Shown piece after piece: positions 1 through 12,816 of a stretch of 64,000 nt of DNA; position 1 is the first letter of the stretch; each line of letters begins with the position of its first letter. Under the pieces are notes generated by a model, which searched no databases, had not been told where the DNA came from, and worked only from the letters and a program-made list of their open reading frames with translations. The position numbers were made by a program, and so were the translations under genes. The DNA lies in assembly GCA_903813345.2 (NCBI GenBank), contig CAIIXF020000011.1, forward strand, positions 29,568,166 to 29,632,165. Reading direction: 5' to 3'. Origin of the DNA: Owenia fusiformis. Taxonomy: Eukaryota > Annelida > Polychaeta > Sabellida > Oweniidae.

Positions 1-1034
1 TATAATTGATTGATATTTCTGAAAAAGTCTTAGCTATAGAAAAGAAGTACTACAGGAGTGTATAGTACATCATATTCTTTTAGTCATACAGTGTACATCA
101 AACTTAAGAACTACTGTATGAACACCTGGGATTACCATGCTAAATACATTCATCTCAGGCCAACATCAATATCTAATTCCATTGAAGTTTGTTTAAATCT
201 TGTTTTGACATCAATTCATTTCACAAAGTGAGACCCTCTGGCTTTTAAATTGCAAAATTCACGCCCAATAACACAGTCAAGTGTACTAGCTTTGGGAATT
301 CGGTAGCCAATAACATGTCTATGTACAACAATTTAGATTTAATGTAAATGTGCTGGATGGGGGAATCACCCTCAAATTTACATGTGATGGTAGACTTTCA
401 AAAAATAGCAATAAAAGTTGTTAATCCTTTGATCTTATAGCAAACATCAGTTCAATGTTATATCATATTTAGAGCCTTATACCTTAAATAAATATTTTTC
501 ATTGTTCTTATTTGTCTGAAAGTAATACTTCATTTTTTAGTTTTAGTAAACTACACACTTGATTGGCCAAAAACGTAATCACTTGCATAATTGAGGAATC
601 TTGGGTAAATGCATCTTGTGCTAAAGGAGGTATCACATGTCATAATGTAAAATTACTTATATGTCAATCCTGTTTGCTTGAGGGCTAATACCTTGGATAA
701 ATTATTACAAAGGACTTTCATAATCCATTTTATAGAACCTAATCATCTTGGATCAGTTTCATGGACCCAATTTATGAATGCTACTAAAACTAAGTTATTA
801 AGTACATAAACATGATATTACTTGGTGTGGTCAAGTAAAATAGTAAATATGTGTATGAGAATTTTAGCTTTCTAGCTAGCTACTAGGACCTTGGTGCGGA
901 ATGTCACTTTTCCTAGTTAATTATTTCAAGTCCCTATGTTAAATGACTACTGTATTAGGGTTAGGACATATTAGAAAACCACATTTTATTTCCCAAAAAT
1001 TGCTGTGGCTGATCTTCAAAGTTCCACTTTTCAG
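1..1034. other. Noncoding DNA at left edge, no gene supported
   Basis: AT-rich sequence with no open frame carrying a recognisable protein and no repeat that I could match elsewhere in the window. It is probably intron or upstream DNA of the plus-strand gene whose first visible candidate exon begins at 1035. Confidence 0.5.
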
Positions 1035-1131
1035 AGAAATGACAGACAAATCTGCGGATGTCAGATTTTTCTGGCATCGCACGGTAGCAACCAGAGTGGG
1101 AGCTGTGACACTGGATGCAACATTTCAAACA
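1035..1131 (+). CDS. Candidate 5' exon of the CAP-Gly gene (alternative N-terminus)
   Basis: The exon follows a pyrimidine-rich acceptor ending CTTTTCAG at 1034 and ends at a strong GTAAGT donor at 1132. Its frame reads through MTDKSADVRFFWH and joins exactly in frame (phase 0) to the exon at 1330. An ATG with A at -3 lies at 1039, so it could also be a first coding exon fed by an upstream UTR. No domain is recognised; the pair looks like part of a small beta-rich globular domain. Membership in the CAP-Gly gene is inferred from phase only. Confidence 0.4.
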
Positions 1132-1329
1132 GTAAGTAGGCTTTAAAATCACTAATCATGTCATCATAGTAATTGTGTTGTTTGTGAAGCAAATACTTTG
1201 CATTTTGTCTTTTTTTCTAACTTATCTCATCTAATTGATGTTTATAGATCTTATTCGATCAGTGTCATATTTCTTTTTTGTATAAATCAATATAAAATTT
1301 ATTGTTCAGCATAATCCTATATGTTACAG

Positions 1330-1504
1330 GGCAAGAGTGTGACCCTGTCATACAACAAAGACAAAAATGTATATGAGTCTGAGGAAATGGCAGTAGCATG
1401 TGGGACATACAAAGGACACATTACCATAGAAAACAGAAAGTACCAATTAGAACCTATAGACATCAAATCATACACATTTGAAGTTGACTTGGAAATCATC
1501 GAAG
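1330..1504 (+). CDS. Candidate second 5' exon of the CAP-Gly gene
   Basis: Acceptor ATGTTACAG ends at 1329 and donor GAAG|GTATGT follows 1504. The 175-nt exon encodes a charged segment (for example VTLSYNKDKNVYESEE and later IKSYTFEVDLEIIE) with alternating hydrophobic residues like beta strands. It ends in phase 1 with a G. The next exon recognised in the same gene starts at 15712 with AT, giving a GAT codon, so a direct splice 1504 to 15712 would be in frame and would skip the 12817 exon. The domain family is unknown to me. The alternative is a separate gene ending off the recognised exons. Confidence 0.5.
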
Positions 1505-4500
1505 GTATGTATCATTGTCTTTCACCTAGATATGCATTATACTTTACTTTATAAATGCATTTCTCCCTCCAGTTCTCAATGATGAAGCCTGTATATAAAT
1601 CAAGGAAAAAGCAAATCATTTGATGTATTAAATTCATTACACTCATTGTATTTTGCATCACCATGAACATTCTGCAGTACATTTTGGATTTGAAAGACGT
1701 TGAGTACGAAATTGGCAATATCCTTCAGTGCTGTCATGGTTTTATTTGTATTAAACACCTCACACTTATAGTGCTTGTTCCTTGAACAAACACTGACCAT
1801 TTTTTCACTCATACACCAAACATTTTAAACACACAAAAAGGTAGCCTAAAAATGACAGTGTCAAAAATGTATGCTACTTCAATATACAATGTACATATAT
1901 GTGTGTAAGACAAACATAAAATTGTTGATACTGTTAGTATAGAAATATGTTTTTGAGAGTCTGACTCAAATGATGTTTGTCCAGGCTTTCACTAATGTAT
2001 AGATGTCAAAAATCACTAAATTTGCAAAACTAAGTTTACAAAAGAAATAGTTGCTACTGTAGTTCTTTCTATATTTAGAACCTCTTAATAGTAAACATAA
2101 TATTCAGTCACTACTAAGATTTTTGGACAACCATGAATTAAAATTATTACTCTTAGAAAGTACATGTTCTGATTATTATGACTTGTTAAAGGAAATTGTT
2201 GGGAAACCCTAGAATTATTTCCAAGGGCCCATTATATTTGTATATCCTTAGCATTGTCTGATAGTAGAGATATGGTCAACTAAATTGATCATTTGTTGAT
2301 CTAATTGAAATAGAAAGATAACTAATCAATAATATCCTATAGTCAGTTAGTCTCACATAGGATCAGGATCTACCTTGACTGCAGAATATAGTTACAAACT
2401 AACAAAGCCCTCTTTTAAGTTAAGAAGTGAAGGAAGTAGGTACACTAGGTGGTCCATTATTTAAAAGATCAAGTTGAAAAGAAAATATATCCTAACACTG
2501 TTGATTTTCTAAATCAACCCAATCTAAAATGTAACAAGTTGCCAAAAGCATCAATTAAGTCAGGGAATTACCTCACACAAAATAAGTAAATGGACACACA
2601 AAGTAAGTTTGAAAGTTCTGTTGATTCAAGAACTGTCCATGAAGTGAGAAAGCATGTGATGTAATGAATAGTTGAGTCACATTTCCTTCCAAAATAATTA
2701 ATTTGAAATTTTCTTCCAAATAGTGGGTTAAACTCAGTACTAGCTGGCACATTTGGAATGTTTTCCTTTGATTTTCATGAACTGGAAAAAACTGAATACA
2801 ATAATGTTTGCTCGATAAATTTCATTATAATATTTATTTAATTTAAAAATTAATATTTGAAAGGGTTGTACCGAATGCTGGCACTGTATACAATTAGACC
2901 GTCTTTGTCAAGAACCAATAAGTTTTCCGACAATTATGATTGTAGCAAGCCGCTTATATTCTGGCTTATACCAATAAAGGTTTAATGTTCTATAAGTACT
3001 AGAATAACGAACAATTTTAAGAGATTTAAACCTAAATCACTCTATAATCCAATAACTGAAACTGAAAACTTCTATGTGGTAGAAAACCAGTCTGGATTTG
3101 AATTTTGTTTTTGGAAAATTGACTGGTGACCTTGCTTGTTTTGAGGTAAGATTTTAAATCAAACTAGCTTATATATTATTCTCTGTTTTTTTTCAAATGA
3201 AATCAATCAATTATCATTGGATTGTTTGTCAAATTGATTTGTTTATAACACCTTTTCAGGCATTTCCTGAATATATCACATGTTATATAGCTCAGCCATG
3301 GCTTGCCACTTCTAAATGCCATGTGTTTTGGATGAGTATGCATGCTCAGTAGCAAAGTATTCAACAAAGAGAATTTTGAAGAAATGATATCTTGCGTTTC
3401 AGCAGGGTCTGTGATGTTCTAAAGTGTTCTTTGTAACAAATGATAGACATAAAGGATAAGAGCCCTGATTGAAAAAAATTAAATTGTCATCATCTTCACA
3501 TTGTAAGCTCTACAGTTTCAATTATCTTATTAACAGAACCAAACTGATAGTGATATTTATGAGGGTAATTCCAGGGTCTTTTAATGCTTTTGTTGCACAT
3601 GTTGGAAATTGTCTCTAGAATAAAACTTGAAAATTTCAATAAGAATGGTTGTTCCATTGCAAATATAGAGTAAAAACAAGACTGCATCATTCAACCTGTC
3701 CGGGGTACTATAGTTTTCGATTTACAATTTTCAAATGTCGGTGACAACTCCAACTCTAACTTCTAGTTCTTCTGAACATCTTGCCTCATCTCAGAATTTG
3801 TCATAAACCAAAAAGTGAACTTAGGTTAAATAATAAGGGGTGCATAAAGTTCCTGGGGAAATATATAAACGTGTAGGTAAGGTAATGTGGACAGCTGAGG
3901 CCCCATAGCATATCATTCCTTCTCAAGTCAGGAGTTGGATAGTGGATACACCCAGTGCATGCATTGCTAGATCAAAAGTTAGCATGAGAGCAGAATGGTC
4001 GTCCTTCTTCAAAGGATTTCATTGATGCTTAAATTGAAAGAAATGAAATGCCCTTGTACCAAGGATGCAGAATGGTCTATCTTGAATAGTGTAGAAAAGT
4101 TTTTTTGCAGTTTGACTGAATGGGTTATTCAATCCACATGTTACAGGGGCTTTATGCTTTTGAGATCATTTAAGAGAGTTGCAGCTTCAAACCTCTGTGA
4201 AGTGAGATTAACACAAATCAGTCATTGCCATAAGCATTGCCATTTAATTTATTCAATCGTACATGTAACTATTCCGAGTGTATCCATCTTTATCTAACGT
4301 TTGTGAGAGAGGCAGTAGAGGTAGGGGAACACAAAATGATTCAAATGAGGAATCTATAGTGGCTTCCATACCATTTTCCATAGTTTGATATTTTGCTTCC
4401 TAAATTTAAGAGTTCCATCTCCTAATTTACTAAGTAGGCCCTGCCACTCATGGTACAGCATACCACAATTCCTTTGATTGGGCTTGCAGAGCTAGTTCTC

Positions 4501-4561
4501 TTTGCATTTTTTCGACTTCGCTTCTTAAAAGAGAGCTTCATCTTCAGTAGTTTGTAACTAG

Positions 4562-4736
4562 CAGGGGTTTCACTTGAATTTCTCAGAACAGGCTAAATAA
4601 ATTAGAACAACAGGCAAAATTAATGGAAATCATGAATTTAACATGGTTAAGTTAAAAAGTCCCTTAAAAACAACAGGCGATTTTGTGAAAACAACCAGGG
4701 AAAATCGCCTGTTGCCTGCTGCTAATGAAGCCCCTG
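4562..4736 (-). mobile_element. MITE, family C (CAGGGG termini), complete
   Basis: Termini are CAGGGGTTTCACTTG and, read inward from the right, CAGGGGCTTCATTAG. The element is flanked by direct ACTAG (AACTAG) duplications. The interior matches the copy at 14626-14786 in reverse orientation, including the shared AACAACAGGCGATTTTGTGA block. Noncoding; about 175 bp. The 5-bp duplication and CAGGGG ends fit a hAT-related nonautonomous element of the 5-bp-TSD kind. Confidence 0.8.
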
Positions 4737-5345
4737 AACTAGACTCTGCGCACAAAGAGAGCTCAATATATCAGAAAGATAGCCATAGCTTATTATTAAT
4801 ATCCATCAACAGGAAACACCGTGAGGAATGGTTTACTGAGGCTATTCAGTGTGTGGTGTTTACCTATACAAGAGCCTACTTCATTAGGTATTGATTGCGT
4901 GTGAGGTGTTACCTTCATAGTAATATTTTACCTAATCCTGCATTAAATTAGGGGCCATATCAAAAGCATCCAACTAAATTCTATACAAACATGCAACAAA
5001 CCTTTTTTGTAACTTTTTGAATTTTCCTTCTTCTTTGCATGGTATATATTCTTTGTCTTCATCAATGCTCAGAGGCAATTTTGAACTTTAAAATATTGTT
5101 GCATCTTTTTGATACCAGAATGGCTTTTAACCAGCCATATATGCCCAGTGAAAATGATTATGTTATGTAGAATTATGATCTGATCAATATAGATTAGGGA
5201 TGAGCTAATATGAATTCTTTGATCAGACTGATAATAGTCATAAAATATTAATGCAAATATTATATGCATCATAAACTATACCTGTGATCATCATATAATG
5301 CATGTATCATGCAAATATCAGTCAGGCATCCAGTTTTTCTAACAT

Positions 5346-5553
5346 CAGGCCCTTAGCCAGCTTTTGCAAAGGGGATTCACATTTTAAAATTCCAGGGGGT
5401 TCATGTTTGACACCTTTAAACTAAAAATGGCCAATATCACTCGAAAAGTGCTCAGAATGGTGAACAACTGCATGATTTTGAAATACTTTTTGGCTGGGCT
5501 ACTTCCCAAAGGCTCAAACCCCCTAAACCTCCCTCTCCCTGGCTAAGGGCCTG
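5346..5553 (+). mobile_element. MITE, family B (CAGGCCC...TAGCCAG), complete
   Basis: A perfect 15-bp terminal inverted repeat, CAGGCCCTTAGCCAG, is flanked by AACAT on both sides (5-bp target duplication). It is 208 bp, noncoding, and shares interior blocks (AAAGTGCTCAGAATGG, CTGCATGATTTTGAAA) with the copy at 39258-39458 and the truncated copy near 50191. Confidence 0.88.
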
Positions 5554-6250
5554 AACATCCTAAAGAGAAGAATTTGTAAGTCATTTGCAATTTCCCAAAC
5601 AACTCGAAGGTAAGAAGTCTGTAAATCTAGATAAACTGTAGATTCGCATTTCCAGCTGCACACTTTTCTATGGAATTCATTCTAAAGTTACAGATCTACA
5701 ATTTAAATGTCTATGTTGCAATTACTTTTGAAATATGAGAAAGAACAATTATTGCAAATGTGGAGCTTTATAATTTTGGAAAAATGTACCATAAAAGCTC
5801 CACTTGGTAAGGTCATAAATAATTTTGTGTCTTAGAGAAATTAAAAATCAGAATGTTAACCATGCATTTTGACAAATTATACCAAATACACAGTCTACAA
5901 TAGATACCATTTGCGTTAGAAATGTGAACATATATTGCCATGGACATTCCAAATTTTTCCTGGTCTCAGAATCATAATGCAATTTCTATTCACCAGAAAT
6001 AGGATCTTTTGTTCATAATTGTTATTGATTGTCATCATTGAACTGTTATTATATTCCCTGTGTTATTATAGCAACAATAAAGTTAGTGTGCAAGGTATTT
6101 TCCATTATGTGCTAGTTCAAAGGTAATAGGTATATTCTATTATGCCAACAGCCAATAAAAGTCCTCGTTAGGGAGAGGTAAGGGTCCTATTAGAATGTGT
6201 GACAACATGCAAATGAATGATAACATAATGCAACATTATCGGAAATATGA

Positions 6251-6341
6251 TTTTAACATGGAAACAGTTGCAATAAACAGGTAGTTTTTATAAAAACAGT
6301 CAGAGAAAATGGCATGTTACCTGCTGTTAACGAGACCCCTG
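6251..6341 (-). mobile_element. Partial MITE, family C
   Basis: Resembles the right two thirds of the 4562-4736 element: the AACATGG block, then AAACAG..TTTTATAAAAACAG, ending TTAACGAGACCCCTG. The left end is missing or diverged. Confidence 0.55.
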
Positions 6342-7359
6342 ACTGATGAGTAGAACAATTAAGTATCATATTACTGTTTTACCACAACACATGAAATAAT
6401 ATTAAACTGCAAGATTACGCATACATGAGAAATGCATGACTAAACTGTTGACATATGTTCATGTTGCCCCAACAATTTAATTGCCACATCTCTCAGACCC
6501 ATACCCGGGGGGGGGGGGGGTGGAACTCTCCTTGGAGAAATATTCTTTCAAAATTATGCAGATTTTATTTATATTCTAAGCATAAGACTTCAAGTGATTT
6601 TGGCCCAAAGTTGTCAAATGTTAACCCTACTGGTATTTTTTGATAGTGAACCCATCATGGCAAGAGCTGGCTACTGGCCTGCCTCTTTCTACCCTGAAGT
6701 CCTGATACAAAAACAAAAAAGCTCTCCCCTGAAGTAACAGGGCTGTGCAACCAAAAGAATTTATCCTCAAAGAGGGCTTTTCGGAATTTACTGCTTATGT
6801 CTGTTTTTCTGTGTGCCTGATGAAACTTAACTGGCTTCATCTTCTTTACATTCAAACACAATGTCTCTTAGCATGTCATGGAATTTTGGGCTGTGGCCCC
6901 TATAACCTTTCTCTGGAAAATGCCTGCCTAGATATTTACAGAACATATTCTGGGCATAGATTTGTCATGGATTATATATTGGGCTTTGAAAGGGTATTCT
7001 GGATCCAGCATTAATATTTCAAGAAATATATGCTGGTCAGTATCAAAATAAAATGCTGGTTAATTATGGTCAATTGCTGAGGGTCCCTATGAAATCCAAT
7101 CTTTACTTTTGCAGAACATCTATTGTCTGAGAAATAAGCAGCCATACTGAAGTATAGATTACCATTACAATAATATACTGTACTTCAGTACAATGGTGTC
7201 TGAGAGTTTAATCAATACATCAGTTTATGTCTTAGGATGTTCCACTTCAATATACATCTACATGATTTGCAAAACATGTTTTTAGTGTGCACATCTAATT
7301 TCCCCTGTCTTGACTTATTAAAGAAACTTAATTGCTATTGTTATTTATGAATTGTTATT

Positions 7360-7500
7360 TTGTGTCATTAGGTGCTATTGTTTTTATGTCACCACAAGAT
7401 CGGGCAAATTGTTTTGTCTTCAACTTTTTTTGTTGACAGTGGTTGGTGTTGGCCATTTGGCAGTTTGTGACAGTTTGCATGTTAATGCCTTTTTGAACAA
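7360..7500 (+). repeat. Dispersed repeat, family D, copy 1
   Basis: Shares TTTTTATGTCACCAC at the left and TTTGCATGTTAATGCCTT at the right, with a TTGGTGTT-rich centre, with copies near 22360-22482 (same strand) and 40197-40330 (reverse strand). Function unknown; boundaries approximate. Open frames across it are shadows. Confidence 0.55.
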
Positions 7501-7661
7501 GGGTGCTATATTTTTCACTTTGTGTCTTGTTTCTGAGTCTCCCTTCATATGAAGCCCTTGTGACACCGATACCTGGGGCACCCATACCTCACCTACATTA
7601 GAGGTGAAGGAGAAAAGATTTGGACCTGATTAGTTTTTGGATATTTTCAACTCAATGACCC

Positions 7662-7851
7662 CAGGCCCGTAGCCAGGGGGGGTTCGCAGGGTTCAGGCGA
7701 ACCCCCCCCCCCCTGGCCAAAAATTCTTTCAAAATCATTGTGATTCAAAGTGATTTTAGTCATATTTGGGCCAAAACTGTCAAATGTGAACCCCCCCCTG
7801 GAAATTTATGAAAACTGAACCCCCCCTTGGCAAATCCTGGCTAGGGGCCTG
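7662..7851 (+). mobile_element. MITE, family B, complete
   Basis: Left end CAGGCCCGTAGCCAGG; right end CCTGGCTAGGGGCCTG; flanked by GACCC direct repeats (5-bp duplication). It contains long C and G homopolymer runs and a subterminal TTGGCAAATCCTGG. 190 bp, noncoding. Confidence 0.88.
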
Positions 7852-10482
7852 GACCCCTATATATAACCCTCATAGCTCACCTACATAAGAGATGAAGAAG
7901 ATAAGGGCAGGAAGGGGGGGGGCCTCTATGCAACACTACTTGTTATGCAGTCCAATACAAGCAAAATAAATCTCATGGGGCAGATAAGTAGGCATTAGAT
8001 GAAGAGAGAGGGTATACATATCAGTGTTGGTAAACACTAGCCATGTATGAAACCAATTAACTTGATAAAGAGACCCTTGTCTTGACTTACTGCATTGTCT
8101 TATGAATTACACTCTTATATATACATATATGTACCTTACCTATGTAGTCCATGTGACACTCAACCTTCCAATTTTTTTTTATTATTAAATTTCTCAATAA
8201 TTGGCAAAAGAAATAAGTAATGTATTTTCTGACTGTTAACCTTTCCTGGCCACTTTTTGCCAATATTTTGAAAATTTATTCACCAAAATATGGCCATAAT
8301 TTTGTGAGGTCTTATGGTCTTGTTTATTATCCCATCGAACAAAATTTGGAGAGATATAGGGAATGCCTCTGTCTGTCCATCCATCCGTACGTACGTCCGT
8401 CCTTTGGCCCGATTTTGTTCATATTTTGTACACATATACCCTATGGAGGTAGAAGTTCTGCTCGAAAGCCGATTTTCAAAATGGCCGCTCATTTCAAAAT
8501 GGCAGCCATTTTAGTGCCGATTTTACAGTAATTTAGGTCAATATGTAAAACTGTAATAGCAATATGTTTTAAATGTAAAAAAATTGTATAGGACATTAAT
8601 AAAGCTAGAAATGTAGATATTAAAGAAGCACATGGCAGCCATCTTGAAAAAATGGCGGCCTTTAATCACTATTTTACGTTTTTTTCTGTAACTCGAAAAG
8701 TAGTGGAGCGATATTGTTCATATTTGTACTTTGTTTGTAAATACGCCAGCCATGGCTGTTCGATGGGATTTGCTACGCTTTGGCGTTGCTGTTTTCTAGT
8801 TACGTTTATCTCCAGTATAATACTCTACTTATAGAGGTCATACAAATCTGTTGAATTGTTTTCATAGTGTATTTACAAAAGAGATAAGGTTAAACAATCA
8901 GTTTGTTTAAATTTTTAAATCACCTGGCATAGACTTTATTCCATAGCACAACCCTGCGCACAGAATATATTTATAGTTAAGAAGCGAAGTCAAATGAATG
9001 CAAAGGGTACCATAAGCACTAAATCTACAGGTTTGAATTTTGGAAATTCAGTAGAGGATATTTTTAGGCAATGTTTGAAACATTTTTAGTGACTCTCTAA
9101 CTGACGAAAATCAAGGATTTGGATTCTACATATAAACCGGCCAAGTAAATTGAATGTTATTTTGTTATTATCAGCAAAGTATTCATTGGTTAAAATAACT
9201 GAGTTTGTGATAAATAGAAAAGACTAAAAAGGACTCTAAATCAATTGTTGAGTTTGAAAAAACTTTACAATGGAAAGTAGAGGAGCTTTGTTTGTTGAAG
9301 GTGAGTGTTTGGATTCTTACAAAATAGTGTTCTTTAAGGGAAGTCCTTATTCTAAAACCCCTTTATGAAATAACCATGAAATGGCATTGTAGATTTGATT
9401 CATAGATGGGAAAATGGATAGTACAACCATGCCCTATTCTTGTATACAAAATTGAAATCATGTAAATCTTGGGATTATAGTACTCTAACAATAATGTAAA
9501 TTAAGAGACATCACTTTTACAAGATCCATTGTTGACTTGGAATGTTTGACATGTGTACCCTTAAAGTTTGCCAGGTGACATATAAATGTATACAGATTCA
9601 ATTACAATAGAAAAACAACCGTTGGAAAGTACATGAGGAATAATAGAATTGTAAAGGAAAATCAATATTTGGTTGAATGTTTTAATAAAATTTAACTACA
9701 TGTTATGTATTTTATGAGTATGTGGATAAGTGTTGATCATTAAGCTTTAATTGATTTTGAAATTGATCAGTTGAGATTAGACACTTGTGAAACTGTAGAT
9801 ATTCATAAAGACTTATGAGACCTGATGTCCATAATATTTAGGATTAGGTTAAAGTGATGCAGCGATCTGGGAATTTTTTTTTTTGAACTCAATCGACTAA
9901 TGATGAAGTGGAACACTATCTTGTCTCCTTATAAGGAGATAGAACTCTGCATCAAAGGTATGGTTGTTAAGGTTACGTTACTTTTGCAGATATTCATCAA
10001 TACACTTGGTTGCTTACTTGCTTGTACAGCTACTTGTGTCATGTATCACAAAAATCTAAATAACTAATTCTGAAATTCAGAATTATTTGTAGTCAGAATA
10101 ACACTGCATTGTCTGCTTATACAAAGTAGCTAACATTCATTCAGTTCAAATTCAAACTCTGATTACATACAGTGAAAGATGCATTTATGATTATTGAGAT
10201 CAAAACTGTAAAATCATATATGTGATCGTCAGAGGGATGTTTGGTTGCCCAATAGTGATGAAGGGTAGATTCAGCTGCAAGCCTTGAGTTTGTTTTAAAT
10301 AACTGAGCAATAATTGAAATTGAAACTTATTGGTAAAATATTATGGTTGCTTTATTTAATCAACAGATTAATCTTAAATCTTGTTTATTTTAGTCTGTTG
10401 ATATTCAAAGAAAATATTTCTTTACTGATGAGAAAATCATGTTGAAAACTTGGAATAATCCCTACTAATAAAGCTTTATTTT

Positions 10483-10615
10483 TACCTTGGGGCAATATTT
10501 GTACCCTGGGGTATTAATTGTCCCCTTATCTATACCCTGGGGCAGCTGTTGTACTCAGGGGTAACACTTGTACCCTTGTGTGTTATTCTTTGTATCCTGG
10601 GTATATTTGCACCAC
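10483..10615 (+). repeat. Degenerate minisatellite
   Basis: Five or six imperfect copies of a unit close to TACCCTGGGGCAATATTTG in tandem, with unit lengths drifting around 20 to 30 bp. Noncoding. Confidence 0.6.
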
Positions 10616-10899
10616 AAAATTTGTTTCTGTAGCTTATGAATTACTTGAATCTAAAATTCTAAGGTGAGATCTGACTCCAATTACATTTTGAGTGGGAGTC
10701 CCACCACTATTAGATATATTCTGGGATATTGTTGTTTGTACGGGCGATATTTGTGTCCTGGAGTTTGATTCTACAGCGATATACATACACTATATGAAAG
10801 AGATGCTTAAAATACTAATGTTGCATTATGTCATATATTTGTATATGGTCCATATACCATTACATGTATGTTTTACTTGGTCAAAATTCTTGTTTAATG

Positions 10900-11056
10900 C
10901 AGGCCTGTAGCCCGGGGGGTTGATGGGTACGAGCAAATGCCCCCTGGCATTTTTTTTAAGTGATTTTAGCCATTTTTGGACCCAAATTGTAAAAAGTGAA
11001 CCCCCCAGAAATTTTTCAAAAAGTGAACCCCCTTGGAAATCCTGGCTACGGGCCTG
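10900..11056 (+). mobile_element. MITE, family B, complete
   Basis: Ends CAGGCCTGTAGCCCGG and CCTGGCTACGGGCCTG; flanks TAATG and CAATG differ by one base, consistent with an older 5-bp target duplication. The interior has two AAAGTGAACCCCC blocks like the other members. Confidence 0.8.
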
Positions 11057-12816
11057 CAATGGAACAAACAACTATATGGAATTATATCATACTTGCTATT
11101 ATTCTAGATGGTAAATGCCTAGGTCTCAAACAGCTATGAAATCGCTTTAATTCTCTTTTCAATTACTAATCCCCAATCAATAAGTGAAAATGTGTGAAAA
11201 CACCCCTCAATTGAACAATTTTCTCACAAGTCATAAAAATAAATCTGGAATTGCATATCCCCGTACTGTTTGTAATTCAATTATTACACCATTTTTGAAA
11301 TCGTGAAATCAAGCCTGCTTGGGGTACTGTTATTCTACTTTATCATATGCAAAGCTTTAAAGATCATTTCAATTGAAATACCCAGATTTTCTCACATATG
11401 TAACATGTTCTCGACAACAATTGATTTGTATTATCTGATTTTGTAATAATGTTTTATTATTTGCTGCAGTGTAAGCGATGCTAGGCTTATTTTCTTAAGG
11501 TGTACTTATTCTTTTAATTTATTATGCCTGGTTTATGTGAGTGTTGCACAACTAAAGAAACCTTTCCAAAATCGGCTTAAATTAAACAAAAGTAAATTGA
11601 TGCATGTTAAGTGAAAGTATGGATTTTACATGCACAATTTAATTTTTCACTGCCCCAAGTCATAATGTCTCAAGTAGGCTACTTCTGCTAGATTAAACAA
11701 TTATGTAATGCTAAATTAGGATAATCGGCTGTAAAAACACACTTTTTAGATCAAATATATTACTCAAGTGTTGATCTCAGATTGTTGTAATTTAAATATT
11801 TTTATTTGACATTTATTTGAAATCAGATGGTCAGCCAAGAATTAAGAATACCTACTATTTACCAGAATTTTAAAATAGGATCATAGAATATAGAAGAAAA
11901 TCTGGGTTTTACACTAAATTGAGCTGTCTGAGAGGTTTAGAGTAATTTCTGTCTAAAATGTAATCAGCCATTTTTATATGTTAATCTCCAATTTTTCATT
12001 GTAATACACATGTTTTATATAACAGTTGACTCTTGAGATATCTAAACCAATATTTTTTTTCACATTTCCTTTAGTTAAGTTTTCAATCCCTTTTACCAGA
12101 TTCACTTCCCCATCTTCATGGTTTTCATTGAAAATCATAAGGAATTTTGTAAGGAGGATTTAAAAAATGGCGGGTAATTTCATCTCATTTATCAGATCAT
12201 TTGTAGAAATATTTCAACCAATAGAAATCAATAGAGTCAACAATAGTATTAATTTACTTTACCATTGTCCGCCTTATTGAAGGCCGTATTTGGCACCTTT
12301 TGAGCACGGAAGCCATATAGTGCTTTTCAAATAAATAAAAGACCTGTTCAAAAAGTGACAGTCTGTAACTGCAATAATTTTGTTTTTTCTCTAATATGTC
12401 TGAATCAAATAGGAGATTCTATTCTGGTTTTACATAATTGAAGGTGATATTCATTTCCGTCATACTTTAATTTAGTTACTTTTCTCATATCGTCTGTAAA
12501 CTCATAATGTTTGTTCGTTTTTCAATAATTGGTTCCGCATTGAATTTTACAGTAAACATACACCGTTGATAATTGCTTTCTTATGAACCAGTCATTCGCT
12601 ATGTAAATATTACCATATAATTTGTAGCGTAACTCTATTTTGTTGCCTATTTTGGACATTTAATTGAGCATACATCACAGACTTGTGCTAAACCAAGTTT
12701 AAATATCAAGAAATTATGGGATAGAATTGACCTGTATCAGACCTTAAATGAAGATCAACCAAGGAGCGGATTATAAATTATTGTGATTGGAAATAAGATC
12801 AAATGATAAAGCAATA

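Larger units (their letters stand above)
1505..12816. other. 11.3 kb noncoding interval (probable intron)
   Basis: No exon could be supported here. What I can see is repeats, listed separately: TIR elements at 4562-4736, 5346-5553, 7662-7851 and 10900-11056, a partial copy at 6251-6341, a dispersed repeat around 7360-7500, and a degenerate minisatellite near 10483-10615. A run of 14 G lies at 6507-6520. Around 8220-8840 is GC-richer sequence with ATGGCCGC/ATGGCAGCC motifs and a GTACGTACGTCCGTCC stretch that looks like part of a dispersed repeat, but I found no second copy. Confidence 0.5.

Noticed and set aside
8220-8531. 103-codon frame near 8220
   Set aside because: Covers GC-richer repeat-like sequence with GTACGTACGTCC and ATGGC blocks; overlapping frames on both strands are equally open and no domain is seen.
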